Positions 16,188 through 25,551 are shown, counted from the first letter of the stretch. The stretch: 64,000 nt of DNA from Halostagnicola sp. A56 (GCF_000691505.1 NZ_JMIP02000015.1:124001-188000); one strand, 5' to 3'. A program made the numbers and translations. Notes: generated by a model from the letters alone, not told the origin.

Positions 16188-16466
16188 TCAATATCGGATC
16201 TCGAACCCGTCTTCGTCCTCGGGAGCTTCGAACTCGGCCTGTACGTCGCTGACGTCCGCGGCCGGGCTCCCCTCGTGACACCACTCGACCATCGACTCGA
16301 CCGCGTCCTCGGGGCCCTCGAACACCGCCTCGACGCGCCCGTCCTCTAAGTTCTTCACCCAGCCGTCGACGCCCGCGTCGCGGGCCGTGTCCCGCGTCGT
16401 CGCCCGATAGTAGACGCCCTGTACCGTGCCGGAGACGAAGACGTGCGCTCGCGTTCGCTCGGTCAT
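16188..16466 (-). CDS. acyP: Acylphosphatase
   Basis: It hydrolyses acyl phosphates. The 92-residue protein has the family signature VSGTVQGVYYRATT with catalytic Arg21, and the substrate-binding Asn39 in GWVKNLEDGRVEA. The middle phrase GRVEAVFEGPEDAVE is also canonical. Family length is ~90-100 residues, so this is complete. Confidence 0.93.
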   Translation of the reverse strand: MTERTRAHVFVSGTVQGVYYRATTRDTARDAGVDGWVKNLEDGRVEAVFEGPEDAVESMVEWCHEGSPAADVSDVQAEFEAPEDEDGFEIRY

Positions 16467-16675
16467 GTGAGACGGCAGGCGGGCGAAGGGTAAAAATCCG
16501 GCCCACCCGCACCGGACGAACGCGCGTCGGTAGGTGCGCGGCGCGATATCTCGAGTCGGGAGAGCCGTTTCTCGAGTCTGACGGCGACACGGACACGGCG
16601 ACACGGACGATGGACTCTCGAGGAAAAGCCAGACAGACGGCGCTCGATGGACGCCGACGCGTACTCTCCGACCGC

Positions 16676-17602
16676 CTACTGGCCGGTACGGAGGTAATGA
16701 AAAACGTAGGTCTGTGCGTAGCCGGCGTACTCCCCGCCGAAGCGCTCGCGGATGGCTCGAGAGGTCTCGGCGTAGTTCCCCCGGTCGCAGTCGGGGTAGT
16801 AGTCGGCGATGGCGGTCTTGATCCAGGTGTCGAGCGGGACGGCCTCGTCGAAACCGAGCGCGAACAGGAGGATACAGTCTGCGACCTTGTCGCCGACGCC
16901 GACGAATCGGGTGAGATACTCGCGAGCGTCCTCGTACTCGAGGTCGCGGGCCGCCTCCGGACGGGCCTCGCCGCTCGCGACCATCTCCGCCGTTCGAACG
17001 ACGTAGGGCGCGCGATAGCCGAGCCCGAGGTCCCGAAGCTCTGATTCGGTCGCCGCCGCGAGTTGGTCGGGTCGGGGAAACGCGTGGTAGGTCTCGCCGT
17101 CGAACGCGACCGCATCGCCGTAGGTCCGAGCGAGCGTCGATACCATATCGTGGATCCGACCGACGCGCATCTGGGCCGAGCAGATGAACGAGATCAGGGT
17201 TCCGAAGGGCGGGTCCTCGACCAGCCGAAGGCCGCGATAGGCGTCGTAGGCTTTCTCGAGCAGCGGGTCGTCCGGCGTCGAGTCGACGATCGCCTCGAGG
17301 TCGTCCTCGAGTCTGAGCAGGCGACGTATCGTCGCCTCGCGATCGCTCGTCGCCTCCCACTCGAGGACGCCGTCGGTCGCTCCGGCCGTGCTCGCGCGGC
17401 GGCGTCGAACGCGGATGACGTCGCCGTCGACGACGGTCGAGTACCAGCGTCCGTGATCGTCACTCGACGCGGTGTCAGTTCCGTCGCCGGCGTACATCTG
17501 GCCGTCCTCGCGCCGCCAGAGATAGCTCTGTCCGCTCTCGAGCGTCAGGTAGAGATCGAAGCCGCCCGGACAGTTCTCGATCGGGATCGTGCCCGTTTCC
17601 AT
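16676..17602 (-). CDS. ogg: 8-oxoguanine DNA glycosylase/AP lyase (OGG1-like)
   Basis: It excises oxidised guanine from DNA in base-excision repair. The 308-residue protein has an N-terminal OGG_N-like part (GGFDLYLTLESGQSYLWRR) and an HhH-GPD domain with the helix-hairpin-helix FVGVGDKVADC. The catalytic Lys239 lies in that hairpin and the conserved Asp258 in VPLDTWI. The layout matches human OGG1 (K249/D268). The start is the ATG giving METGTIPIENC. Confidence 0.9.
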   Translation of the reverse strand: METGTIPIENCPGGFDLYLTLESGQSYLWRREDGQMYAGDGTDTASSDDHGRWYSTVVDGDVIRVRRRRASTAGATDGVLEWEATSDREATIRRLLRLEDDLEAIVDSTPDDPLLEKAYDAYRGLRLVEDPPFGTLISFICSAQMRVGRIHDMVSTLARTYGDAVAFDGETYHAFPRPDQLAAATESELRDLGLGYRAPYVVRTAEMVASGEARPEAARDLEYEDAREYLTRFVGVGDKVADCILLFALGFDEAVPLDTWIKTAIADYYPDCDRGNYAETSRAIRERFGGEYAGYAQTYVFHYLRTGQ

Positions 17603-17776
17603 TGCCCTGCAATTCGCCAGCGACGGCTTGGGGCTTTCGAAGGTGCGACGCGCAGTCGACGGGAGACCGCCGAGGGCGACTCGAGCCGGGCGGGCGGTGT
17701 CAAACCGACCACATCGCGTTTTCAGCCCACTCACGCGGGGCGAAGGTTCATACTGTTGGCTATACAATACCACGAT

Positions 17777-18334
17777 ATGAACTGCAGGGTTGTCGTCGAG
17801 GCCGCCGTGCCCGTATACGACGTCGAGACGGAGAACGAGGCAATTCGTATCGGGATCTCCAAGACCGGCGAGATGTTGAACCCTGACCTGAACTACGTCG
17901 AAATCAACATGGGGTCGCGAACCTCACCGTCCGGCGAGGAACTCGAGCCAGCCTTCATCGCCGCCGACGAGGCGCTCGTCGCCCTCGAACTCGAGATGAC
18001 CGTGTTCAACGTCGAGCGCGAGGAACACGCCTCGCGAATCGCCCGCAAGGAGATCGGCCAGCGCCTCGAGAACATCCCCCTCGAGGTGCTCCGCGTCGAG
18101 GTCATCGAGGACGAAGACGACGACGCCGAAGCCGTCGAGGACGACGAAGCCGACGGAGACGTGGAATCCGACGTCGACGCGGACGAGCGCGGCGACGGCT
18201 CCGAACCGAACGAGCAGGGCACCGACGAGACCGATAGCGACGAGGGCGACGACACACCGACGAACGACTCGCGTAAATCCGGAGCAACCACGGACGACGA
18301 CGTGTTACCCGAATTCGAAGAGCTACTCGAGTAG
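17777..18334 (+). CDS. DUF555/UPF0212 family protein with acidic tail
   Basis: The first ~115 residues form the DUF555 (UPF0212) domain: MNCRVVVEAAVPVYDVET, IGISKTGEMLNPDLNYVEINMG, then EEHASRIARKEIGQRL. This archaeal family has unknown function. The remaining ~70 residues are a low-complexity Asp/Glu-rich extension that other archaeal members mostly lack; such tails are common haloarchaeal additions. The start is set by MNCRVVVEA. Confidence 0.85.
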   Translation: MNCRVVVEAAVPVYDVETENEAIRIGISKTGEMLNPDLNYVEINMGSRTSPSGEELEPAFIAADEALVALELEMTVFNVEREEHASRIARKEIGQRLENIPLEVLRVEVIEDEDDDAEAVEDDEADGDVESDVDADERGDGSEPNEQGTDETDSDEGDDTPTNDSRKSGATTDDDVLPEFEELLE

Positions 18335-18718
18335 GCCGTCGGCGCGAAACGCTTCGGACGACTTCCGGCGAATTTTCTCCGTCCACAAGGTAGAGGGTCC
18401 GAAACCGCTCGAGCCATCGGCCTGTCGAGAGCGAGTTCGGTGATCGCCGCCGGTGCGACCGACAGACTCCGCCGTCGCGACAGGCCAGTCTAAACGATCG
18501 ACGGAGATTGAACGGCTCGAATAACGAGCGGTTGTGAGAAGAAACGTCGGATAGCCCCGACGGCGACGGGGTGAAACGGTTCGCCGAGACGATAGTAGGG
18601 GATACCACTCTATTAGGGCGTTCGTCCGCGAAAAGCCGTTTGATCGTCGGGAAAACAGGAACTCGGGGAGACGGCGTTGTCACTTCACGGGTTACGTTCC
18701 AGAGGAGTCGACGTGTCT
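18335..18718. other. Intergenic region, no gene recognised
   Basis: This stretch of ~380 bp lies between DUF555 and the chimeric mazF. No frame here has a recognised domain or a good start. It does not contain the lost 3' end of mazF, which is found instead at 44110-44185. Confidence 0.55.
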
Positions 18719-19195
18719 TCAGTCGGCGGTAGCGGCGACTGCTTCCTGTTCTTCTTCGTCACGCATGTTGTACGTGATTCCCCCGGCAATCGCAAAAACA
18801 GCGGCTTTGTGATCTGTTTTCGATTTGTGAATCGATGTCGGCCGAATGCCGAGCGACTCGTACTCTTCGAGGTTAATCTGACAGTCATCCCACGCGGCAC
18901 ACTGGTTCGATGATCCGATAACATCTTGTATCCGATGCTCAGACGAAATTGTTCGGATCTGACTACACACCGCGACGGAGTCCGCTTGTAATGCACATTC
19001 GTCGGCTAACACAGCAACCTCGAACGGATAGAGTTGCTCGCCGAACGATGTCGTAAATGGGACGACAATTGTCGTCGGTGCGTTTTCGTTTCCGATATCA
19101 TTTTGCACGACCAGACACGGCCGCGTTCCGCGTTGTTCAGATCCTCGCGTCGGATCTAACTCGACGATGACGATGTCACCACGACGTACGTGCAT
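18719..19195 (-). CDS. MazF/PemK-type toxin with a replaced C-terminus (chimeric)
   Basis: The first ~95 residues are a MazF/PemK toxin, an RNase: RRGDIVIVELDPTRGSEQRG, RPCLVVQNDIGN and VVPFTTSFG are typical. At base 18911 homology to MazF ends right after QDVIGS, and ~63 unrelated residues follow (beginning SNQCAAWDD, later GIRPTSIHKSKTDHKAAVFA). The expected end (VPDERMDEVDDALEYSLGL) is instead found at 44110-44185. The total of 158 residues is longer than normal MazF. The RNase may be inactive because the family's last helix is missing; the source of the new tail is unknown. It is preceded by an AbrB-type antitoxin. Confidence 0.75.
   Translation of the reverse strand: MHVRRGDIVIVELDPTRGSEQRGTRPCLVVQNDIGNENAPTTIVVPFTTSFGEQLYPFEVAVLADECALQADSVAVCSQIRTISSEHRIQDVIGSSNQCAAWDDCQINLEEYESLGIRPTSIHKSKTDHKAAVFAIAGGITYNMRDEEEQEAVAATAD
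18912..19047 (+). repeat. 136-bp direct repeat, copy A (inside mazF)
   Basis: These bases are identical to 44186-44321 over 136 bp, offset 25,274 bp, same orientation. At the left edge the mazF C-terminus changes; at the right edge mazF continues normally toward its start. The remote copy has the opposite pattern: normal C-terminus on its left and truncation on its right. Recombination between the two would reconstitute a full mazF on the intervening DNA. Confidence 0.95.
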
Positions 19196-19465
19196 CTACT
19201 CCCACTCCGGCGCATCGCCGAGATACGCGTTCGCTTCGTGTGACGTGCCTTCCATCTCGTTGGTCAACTCGCGAGCCTGTTCGGCCCGACGACGATACCC
19301 TTCGGCAAGTTCGTCCCGGGAGACTGGTTTCTCGATTACAATCTTTCCGGATTCTTCCCGGATCTCGACTTCATCGCCACCGTCGATTCCAAACGATTCT
19401 CGAAGATCCTTTGGGAGCGTAACCTGCCCTCGTTCTCCGACACGCCGCGTGTCCGTGTCACTCAT
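19196..19465 (-). CDS. AbrB/MazE-type antitoxin
   Basis: The 89-residue protein has a SpoVT/AbrB swapped-hairpin domain at its N-terminus (RRVGERGQVTLPKDLRESFGI, GDEVEIREESGKIVIEK) and a charged helical C-terminus for toxin binding. It ends one base before the mazF start, so the two form an antitoxin-toxin operon with likely autoregulation by the antitoxin. The AT-rich upstream DNA near 19475-19497 (CATACCTATTCATACCATATCC) may hold its promoter. Confidence 0.85.
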   Translation of the reverse strand: MSDTDTRRVGERGQVTLPKDLRESFGIDGGDEVEIREESGKIVIEKPVSRDELAEGYRRRAEQARELTNEMEGTSHEANAYLGDAPEWE

Positions 19466-19617
19466 ACCTATTCATACCATATCCATATCTATAACTGTGT
19501 CGGGAAGGAGTTTTGTCTTCGAATTTTCACTCTGTCCCGTCTACTGCTCATTCCAATTGTTGCTCGAGCCCGGCCCAAATGGATGACTTCTAAGGTAGTT
19601 CCCACGACACTACTGGT

Positions 19618-20238
19618 ATGGGACTGCTGGATGGACTTCGGTCCGTACTCGGACTGCGCGCCGAGTCCGACGCCAAGCGAGACGCCGACCCCGACGACCT
19701 CTTCGGGATGAGCACGGCCTACCTCACCATGGAGGCCGAACTGGGCTACGACTCGGCGGGCGTCGGCGCGCTCTGTTTTTCCGGCGTCGACTCGAGCACC
19801 TTCCGCGAGGCCGTCTCGGAGGTCGAGGCGATCCTCGAGGCGGGCCGCGAGGAGACAGGAACCGAGTTCGAGATCGCCGAAGACGACCACGGCTACAGGT
19901 GGGTGATCCTCGAGGAGGACGACCCCGAGGACCTCATCACGAGCATGCACTTCGCAGCGGACACGTTCATCGAGCACGGCTACGGGTCGCGACTGCTCGC
20001 CGCCGTCTTCGCCTACGAGGGAACCGCCGCGAGCGACGGCAACGGTCCCGTCTACTGGATCTACTCGTTCCGCCGCGGGCGATTCTACCCGTTCGCACCA
20101 CGACCCGGCCGCGAACGCGACTCGAGCGCCGAGTTCAAACTCGAGTCGGTACTCGACGGGGAACTCGAGATCGAGACCGAGAAGGATCACTGGTATCCTC
20201 TCTGGCCGAGTTCGTCCGGAACGCACCCCTGGGAGTAG
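19618..20238 (+). CDS. pspAB: PspA-associated protein PspAB
   Basis: The 206-residue acidic protein matches the haloarchaeal PspAB pattern: MGLLDGLRSVLGLRAESDA, DDLFGMSTAYLTME, and a C-terminal YWIYSFRRGRFYPFAP. PspAB is named for its association with the PspA (phage-shock-like) membrane-stress gene in haloarchaea, which is not in this window. The role is inferred from that linkage. The gene stands alone with its own upstream region. Confidence 0.75.
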   Translation: MGLLDGLRSVLGLRAESDAKRDADPDDLFGMSTAYLTMEAELGYDSAGVGALCFSGVDSSTFREAVSEVEAILEAGREETGTEFEIAEDDHGYRWVILEEDDPEDLITSMHFAADTFIEHGYGSRLLAAVFAYEGTAASDGNGPVYWIYSFRRGRFYPFAPRPGRERDSSAEFKLESVLDGELEIETEKDHWYPLWPSSSGTHPWE

Positions 20239-20327
20239 GCGGCTGCGGGTTGCTCGTCCGCCGAACCGATCGGTTCGCTCGAGACGTGTCGCACCTATTA
20301 TGCCCCGCGAGCGGCTACGCTGGCCCA

Positions 20328-21650
20328 GTGAGCGATTGGAACCAGTTCAGGCACGATCACGAGAACTCGGCTCACCTGACGGACTCGATCGTCGAGGAAC
20401 CCGAGCGTCCCGAGCCGATCTGGGACGTCGGGGTCGACGGGTCGATCGACGCGCCACCGGTGCTCGACCGTGACACCGTCTACGTCGGCTCGAGCGCGGG
20501 GACGGTGTACGCGTTCGACAGGTACGGCGGCCGGCGGCGCTGGCGGTTCGAAACCGAACTGACGCTCGCGTCGTCGCTCGCGGTCACCGACGACTCCCTG
20601 TTCGCCGTCGCGACCGACGGCACCGTGTTCGCACTCGAGCCCGAAACCGGCACGCTCCGGTGGCAAGGGACGGTTTCCGGTCGCGTCGAATCCGCGCCGA
20701 CGCTCTCGCGCGGCGTCCTCTTCGTCGGCCACGGCGAGGGCGTTTCGGCGCTCGAGACGACAACCGGGGAACCGCTGTGGGTTCACGAAACGGAGGCCGG
20801 TGTCGTCGGCACACCCGCCACGCTGGCCGGGACCGACTTCGAGTACGTCTACGTGGGCACGTCCCAGAACCGAGTCGGCGCGCTCGAGGCGGAGACGGGC
20901 GAGGAGGTTTGGGCGACCCCGACCAAGGGTTCGGTCGTCGGCGGGCCCACGGCCGTTCCCGGCACCGAGGCCCCGAGAGACGCTGGGACGGCGGGGACCG
21001 GCAACGACCGAATCAGCGTCGCCGATCGCGATCCGTCCGCTCTCGGTTCGAACGACGACCCGAAGAGTGACGGCCCAGAGATCGATTCGCAACCCGAATC
21101 AGGCCTCGAACTCGGCGGGTCCGATATCGAACCGGACGAACGGACGGAACCGCTCGCAGTCGAGGGGGACATCGACGCGGGCGAGGGCGACCGCGTCTAC
21201 GTCGCCGACGACGGCGGCCTCCTGCTGGCGTTGAACGCCCGAACCGGGCAGTCGTGGTTCACCTACCAGATCGACGATCCGTTCACGACCGCACCGACTG
21301 TCACCGACGACAGCGTCTTCGTCGGAGCCGAAGACGGCTACCTCCACGTCACCGACACGATGTTCGGCAAGCGGAAACTCAGCGGCTGGCTCTTCTCGAA
21401 GAAAGGCGTCAATCTCGACGGCATCGCCCGCGCAGAGCCGGCTCTCGTCGGCGATACGCTCTGTCTCGGCGACTCGAGCGGCTCCGTCTACGGAATCGAC
21501 ACCGACGAACCGGACTTCGGATGGCACTACCCGCTCGAGGGGGGCGTCTCGAGCGGGCCCGCAGTTTCGGATGGCTCGCTCTACGTCGTGACCGACGACA
21601 CCCGACTCCACTGTCTCTCCTGGCGGGACGAAACGAGCGGGTGGGATTGA
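20328..21650 (+). CDS. PQQ-binding-like beta-propeller protein
   Basis: The 440-residue protein starts at GTG (VSDWNQFRHDHENS). It contains repeated YVGSSAGTVYAFD, FALEPETGTLRWQ, EAETGEEVWATP and LLALNARTGQSW blades typical of PQQ/quinoprotein-like propellers. A ~75-residue acidic low-complexity insert (about 205-280) interrupts the propeller. The N-terminal phrase WNQFRHDHENSAH is typical of haloarchaeal PQQ-repeat proteins. There is no signal peptide in this start, so it may be cytosolic. The function is unknown; similar domains assemble outer complexes or bind cofactors. Confidence 0.8.
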   Translation: MSDWNQFRHDHENSAHLTDSIVEEPERPEPIWDVGVDGSIDAPPVLDRDTVYVGSSAGTVYAFDRYGGRRRWRFETELTLASSLAVTDDSLFAVATDGTVFALEPETGTLRWQGTVSGRVESAPTLSRGVLFVGHGEGVSALETTTGEPLWVHETEAGVVGTPATLAGTDFEYVYVGTSQNRVGALEAETGEEVWATPTKGSVVGGPTAVPGTEAPRDAGTAGTGNDRISVADRDPSALGSNDDPKSDGPEIDSQPESGLELGGSDIEPDERTEPLAVEGDIDAGEGDRVYVADDGGLLLALNARTGQSWFTYQIDDPFTTAPTVTDDSVFVGAEDGYLHVTDTMFGKRKLSGWLFSKKGVNLDGIARAEPALVGDTLCLGDSSGSVYGIDTDEPDFGWHYPLEGGVSSGPAVSDGSLYVVTDDTRLHCLSWRDETSGWD

Positions 21651-21766
21651 GACGCCGTCCGCGGCAGTCGACTCGCCCGTCGTGACTTCCTCTTTACGGA
21701 TATACTCTCCGGTGCGATCATATCGGCCGCCGTTCCGTCCTGCACTTTCACTTTCACTCTCCTGTT

Positions 21767-21783
21767 AACGAGGGTTTATACCG
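21767..21783 (+). promoter_or_regulatory. radA promoter (TATA element)
   Basis: GAGGGTTTATACC contains a TATA-like TTTATA about 30 bp before the radA ATG at 21805. This spacing predicts a leaderless or nearly leaderless transcript, common in haloarchaea. Confidence 0.55.
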
Positions 21784-21804
21784 GTGCCGGAGCAACGACC
21801 GTGT

Positions 21805-22836
21805 ATGGCAGACGTAGATCTCGAAACGCTCCCCGGCGTTGGACCGGCAACCGCAGACAAACTCTACGATGCGGGCTTTGACTCCTTCCAGAGTCTGGCC
21901 GTCGCCTCTCCCTCCGAGCTCTCGAACACGGCCGACGTGGGCGAATCCACCGCGAGCGATATCGTTCGTGCGGCCCGCGACGAAGCCGACATCGGCGGCT
22001 TCGAAACCGGCTCGACCGTCCTCGAGCGCCGAAACGAGATCGGCAAGCTCAGCTGGCACATCGACGAGGTCGACGACTTGCTCGGCGGCGGAATCGAGAC
22101 CCAGTCGATCACCGAAGTGTACGGCGAGTTCGGTGCCGGCAAGTCCCAGGTCACCCACCAGATGGCCGTCAACGTGCAACTGCCGAAGGAAGTCGGCGGT
22201 CTCCACGGTAGCGTCATCTTCGTGGACTCCGAAGACACGTTCCGCCCGGAACGAATCGACGACATGGTTCGTGGCCTCCCGGACGAGGCGATCGAGGCGG
22301 CCCTCGAGGACCGCGAGATCGACGGCTCGGCCGACGACGAAGCGGCGCTCGACGCTCTCGTCGAGGACGTCCTCGAGAAGATCCACGTCGCGAAGGCGTT
22401 CAACTCGAACCACCAGATGCTGCTGGCCGAGAAGGCAAAGGAACTCGCGAGCGAGCAGGAAGACTCCGAGTACCCAGTTCGACTGCTCTGTGTCGACTCA
22501 CTGACCGCCCACTTCCGCGCGGAGTACGTCGGCCGTGGCAATCTCGCCGACCGACAGCAGAAACTCAACAAGCACCTCCACGACATCGATAAGGTCGGCA
22601 ACCTCTACAACGCCGCCGTCATCGTCACCAACCAGGTCGCATCGAACCCCGATTCGTTCTTCGGCGATCCGACCCAGCCGATCGGGGGCAACATCCTCGG
22701 TCACAAGTCCACCTTCCGCATCTACCTCCGCAAGTCCAAGGCCGACAAGCGGATCGTCCGGTTGGTCGACGCGCCGAACCTCGCCGACGGCGAAGGCGTC
22801 ATGCGCGTTCAGGACGAGGGACTGAAGCCGGAATAA
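21805..22836 (+). CDS. radA: DNA repair and recombination protein RadA
   Basis: RadA is the archaeal RecA/Rad51 recombinase that forms nucleoprotein filaments on single-stranded DNA and drives strand exchange. The 343-residue protein has the N-terminal HhH domain ([16 protein letters not shown]), Walker A GEFGAGKS at 107-114, Walker B LLCVDS near 225, and the RadA-type L2 area ([20 protein letters not shown]). The linker contains an inserted acidic stretch usual in haloarchaea. It is complete. Confidence 0.97.
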   Translation: MADVDLETLPGVGPATADKLYDAGFDSFQSLAVASPSELSNTADVGESTASDIVRAARDEADIGGFETGSTVLERRNEIGKLSWHIDEVDDLLGGGIETQSITEVYGEFGAGKSQVTHQMAVNVQLPKEVGGLHGSVIFVDSEDTFRPERIDDMVRGLPDEAIEAALEDREIDGSADDEAALDALVEDVLEKIHVAKAFNSNHQMLLAEKAKELASEQEDSEYPVRLLCVDSLTAHFRAEYVGRGNLADRQQKLNKHLHDIDKVGNLYNAAVIVTNQVASNPDSFFGDPTQPIGGNILGHKSTFRIYLRKSKADKRIVRLVDAPNLADGEGVMRVQDEGLKPE

Positions 22837-22839
22837 GAT

Positions 22840-23238
22840 TCAAGACTCCTCGAGCGTCTCGAGGGCCGCCCGCCGTTTTTCGACCACTGATTCGATCTGT
22901 TCTTTCTTGTCTTCGGGATCCTCGAGTCCGCGCAGCCAGTACAACGAACTGTAGAAGGCTACCAGTTTGCCGATCTCGGCTTCGGTCAGAAGGCCGAGAT
23001 CACCCGCGGCGGACTCGTAGATGACGGGCGCTTCGACGCTGGTTGTCACCCGCTCGTAGCCCCCGTCACCGACGATTTCGTCGACGTGTTCGTACGCCCG
23101 AAGCTCCTCTCTGAACGCCTGCCGAAGCCGTCTCGTCGCGTCGCGCTCGCGTTTCCAGTAGAGCAGATACGAGCCGGCTGCTGTGGCTATCGCTCCGATG
23201 AGTGCGCCGAGGACGAACCCGACGGCCGTTTCGACCAT
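22840..23238 (-). CDS. Small membrane-anchored protein, unknown function
   Basis: The 132-residue protein has one N-terminal membrane span (VGFVLGALIGAIATAAGSYL), then a basic/acidic cytosolic helical domain (RERDATRRLRQAFREELRAYE). It stops only 4 bp from the radA stop, convergent with it. No known domain is seen. It resembles conserved haloarchaeal proteins of no known role. Confidence 0.65.
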   Translation of the reverse strand: MVETAVGFVLGALIGAIATAAGSYLLYWKRERDATRRLRQAFREELRAYEHVDEIVGDGGYERVTTSVEAPVIYESAAGDLGLLTEAEIGKLVAFYSSLYWLRGLEDPEDKKEQIESVVEKRRAALETLEES

Positions 23239-23426
23239 AGCGGACGAACGGGCGTCTCGAGGGTAAGTGGCCGGGTTGCACCTCGAGAAAGCACCCGATC
23301 GGATTCCACATTCGGCGATCGACCCGGCGACGCGCGGGCGAGTAACGAGTCGCCGTCGCTCGAGCGCGAGTCGAACCGAGAGCCGCCAATAGAATCAGCG
23401 CCAATCCAGAGAACCGCTACGGCAAA

Positions 23427-23843
23427 TCAGTCTTCGGTCGAGGTCTTCGATTTGTCCAGTTCGCCGCGGTGGATCTTCGCCCCGTCCTGTGCCACCTTTT
23501 CGGCGAGGACGGCACACTTGACCCGCATCGGCGAGATGTCGACGCCGAGCATGTCGATGATATCGTTGCGATCCATCTCGAGCAGTTCGTCGACCGTTTT
23601 CCCAGTGAGCTTTCCCGAGAGCATGCTCGCGGAGGCCTGACTGATCGCACAGCCGTCGCCCGAGAAGGCGACGCGCTCGATCGTCCCCTCGTCGTCGAGT
23701 TTGACGTCCATGCGAATTTCGTCGCCGCACATCGGGTTCTCCCCGACGTGCGTGAAGGTCGGATCCTCGAGTTCCCCGTAGTTTCGGGGACTCTTGTAGT
23801 GATCGAGGATCTGCTGTCGATACATATCCGAGCCCATTCCCAT
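23427..23843 (-). CDS. sufU: Fe-S cluster assembly scaffold SufU/IscU-like
   Basis: The 138-residue protein belongs to the IscU/SufU fold, accepting sulfur from a cysteine desulfurase. The three conserved cysteines are C39 (PMCGD), C65 (GDGCAIS) and C110 (RVKCAVLA), with Asp41 beside the first. The QILDHYKSPRNYG start is typical. It lies downstream of sufS on the same strand, separated by 253 bp. The translation start could be 23843 or 23837 (MGMGSDMY). Confidence 0.88.
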   Translation of the reverse strand: MGMGSDMYRQQILDHYKSPRNYGELEDPTFTHVGENPMCGDEIRMDVKLDDEGTIERVAFSGDGCAISQASASMLSGKLTGKTVDELLEMDRNDIIDMLGVDISPMRVKCAVLAEKVAQDGAKIHRGELDKSKTSTED

Positions 23844-24096
23844 AATTGGATTCGAATACGGCTGTGCGCTGTAAAAGGATTCCGGGGCCGCACTCGACGC
23901 TGTCGGTTCGATTGGCTTCGATTCGACGCGTCGACGCTCTCCTCGCACACCGTTGTCCTCACGCGAACGACTGGTCTTGTGCGAACAGCTTGCCGGTCTG
24001 GCGAGACGCGGTGCGTCTCGCTGAGTGTCACTCGTTCGCTTCGCTCACTCGCGACACCGCCGTCGATCGCCGCTCTCCTCGCACGCCGCTGTTCGC
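23844..24096. other. sufS-sufU spacer with hairpins and a partial sufS tail copy
   Basis: Bases 24001-24021 form a perfect 9-bp hairpin with a 3-base loop (GCGAGACGC, GGT, GCGTCTCGC). Next to it is a GTGTC/GACAC dyad around CACTCGTTCGCTTCGCTC, a motif seen often between haloarchaeal genes. Bases ~23931-23975 look like a diverged copy of the last ~45 bases of sufS (CTCTCCTCGCAC, then TCACGCGAACGACTGG). This spacer may end or attenuate transcription between sufS and sufU, or may just be scar DNA. Confidence 0.55.
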
Positions 24097-25341
24097 TTAC
24101 GCGAACAACTGGCGTGCGTCGTCGATCGCCGCGACCAACTTGTCGACTTCCTCGCGCGTGTTGTAGACGTAGAACGACGCTCGAGCCGAGGCCGCAACGC
24201 CCAGTTTGTCGTGTAACGGCTGCGTACAGTGGTCGCCGGCCCGGATCGCGACCGCGTGGTCGTTCATGATCGAGGCGAGGTCGTGGGCGTGGACCGACTC
24301 GAGGTTGAACCCGACGAGGCCGCTTCGATCCGGTCCCGGCTCTGGACCGTAGATTTCGACGTCCCCTTCGGCCTCGAGCCGTTCGTAGGCGTACTCGGCC
24401 AACTCTTCCTCGTGGGCCTGTACGCGCTCGATCCCGATCTCCTCGAGGTAGTCGATCGCGGCATCGAGGCCGACGGCCTCGGCGATCTGTGGCGTGCCGG
24501 GTTCGAACTTCCAGGGGAGGTCCGCCCACGTCGAATCCTCGAAGGTGACCTTGCGGATCATCCCACCGCCGTAGAGGTACGGGTCCATCTCCTCGAGCAG
24601 GTGCTGCTTTCCGTAGAGGACTCCGATGCCGGTGGGCCCGGCCATCTTGTGCCCGGAGAACGCGTAGAAGTCGGCGTCGATGGCTTTCACGTCGACGGGA
24701 CGGTTCGGAACGGCCTGCGCGCCGTCGATAAAGGAGAGCGCGTCGTGTTCGTGGGCGAGTTCGGTCAGTTCGGTGACCGGGTTGACGGTTCCGAGCGTGT
24801 TCGAGACGTGGACCGCGCTGAGGATCGCGGTGTCGTCGGTGATGCACTCGCGCGCGTGATCCATATCGAGGCGACCGTCCTCGTCGATGCGGATGTACTT
24901 CACGTCCGCGCCCGTCCGGTTGGCGATCTGTTGCCAGGTCACCAGCGAGGCGTGGTGTTCCATCTCGGTGAGCACGACTTCGTCGCTGGGGCCGAGTTCG
25001 CTCAGGCCCCACGAGTAGGCCACGAGGTTCTCGCTTTCGGTCGTGTTTTTCGTAAAGATGACCTCCTCGCGGCCGCTCGCGCCGATGAAGTCGGCGACGC
25101 GATCGTGGGCTCGTTCGTAGGCCTCGGAGGCCTCCTGACTGAGGTGGTGGATGCCGCGATGGACGTTCGAGTTCGTGTACCGATAGTAGTCGCTCATCGC
25201 GTCGATAACCGGATCCGGCGTCTGGGTCGTCGCCGCGTTGTCGAGGTAGACCACCTGCTGGTCGTCGAACTCCCGCTCGAGGATCGGAAAGTCCGACCGA
25301 ATACGCTCGATATCGAGCGTGCCGACGTTTTGTTGGCTCAT
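24097..25341 (-). CDS. sufS: Cysteine desulfurase SufS
   Basis: SufS is a PLP enzyme that takes sulfur from cysteine for Fe-S cluster assembly. The 414-residue protein is full length. The PLP lysine is K232 in FSGHKMAGPTG; the catalytic Cys372 is in RAGDHCTQPLH, with flanks typical of group II (SufS/CsdA) desulfurases. The start MSQQNVGTLDIERIRSDFP matches the family. The neighbouring scaffold gene sufU is downstream. The sulfur acceptors SufBCD are not in this window. Confidence 0.94.
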   Translation of the reverse strand: MSQQNVGTLDIERIRSDFPILEREFDDQQVVYLDNAATTQTPDPVIDAMSDYYRYTNSNVHRGIHHLSQEASEAYERAHDRVADFIGASGREEVIFTKNTTESENLVAYSWGLSELGPSDEVVLTEMEHHASLVTWQQIANRTGADVKYIRIDEDGRLDMDHARECITDDTAILSAVHVSNTLGTVNPVTELTELAHEHDALSFIDGAQAVPNRPVDVKAIDADFYAFSGHKMAGPTGIGVLYGKQHLLEEMDPYLYGGGMIRKVTFEDSTWADLPWKFEPGTPQIAEAVGLDAAIDYLEEIGIERVQAHEEELAEYAYERLEAEGDVEIYGPEPGPDRSGLVGFNLESVHAHDLASIMNDHAVAIRAGDHCTQPLHDKLGVAASARASFYVYNTREEVDKLVAAIDDARQLFA

Positions 25342-25516
25342 TAGTGAATGGGACGGACCGAAGACAAAACACTCCTTCGGTCCCATCCGTTTCTGCAGGC
25401 ACTCGTGACGGAATGGTGCGTGACCGAGCTGTGCTCGAGACGCGATTCCTGCGAACGGTTCGTCTCCGTGACCGTGCGAATCGGCCCACTGTCTCTCCAA
25501 CTGAAACCCCGGCCGT

Positions 25517-25528
25517 CGAACTATAAAA
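25517..25528 (+). promoter_or_regulatory. Promoter of the ABC exporter operon
   Basis: CGAACTATAAAA combines a BRE-like CGAA with a TATA box, 24-30 bp upstream of the ATG at 25552. The spacing predicts a leaderless or very short-leader mRNA. The sufS gene starts divergently 210 bp away. Confidence 0.65.
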
Positions 25529-25551
25529 GATACTATGGTAGACGGTCCACG

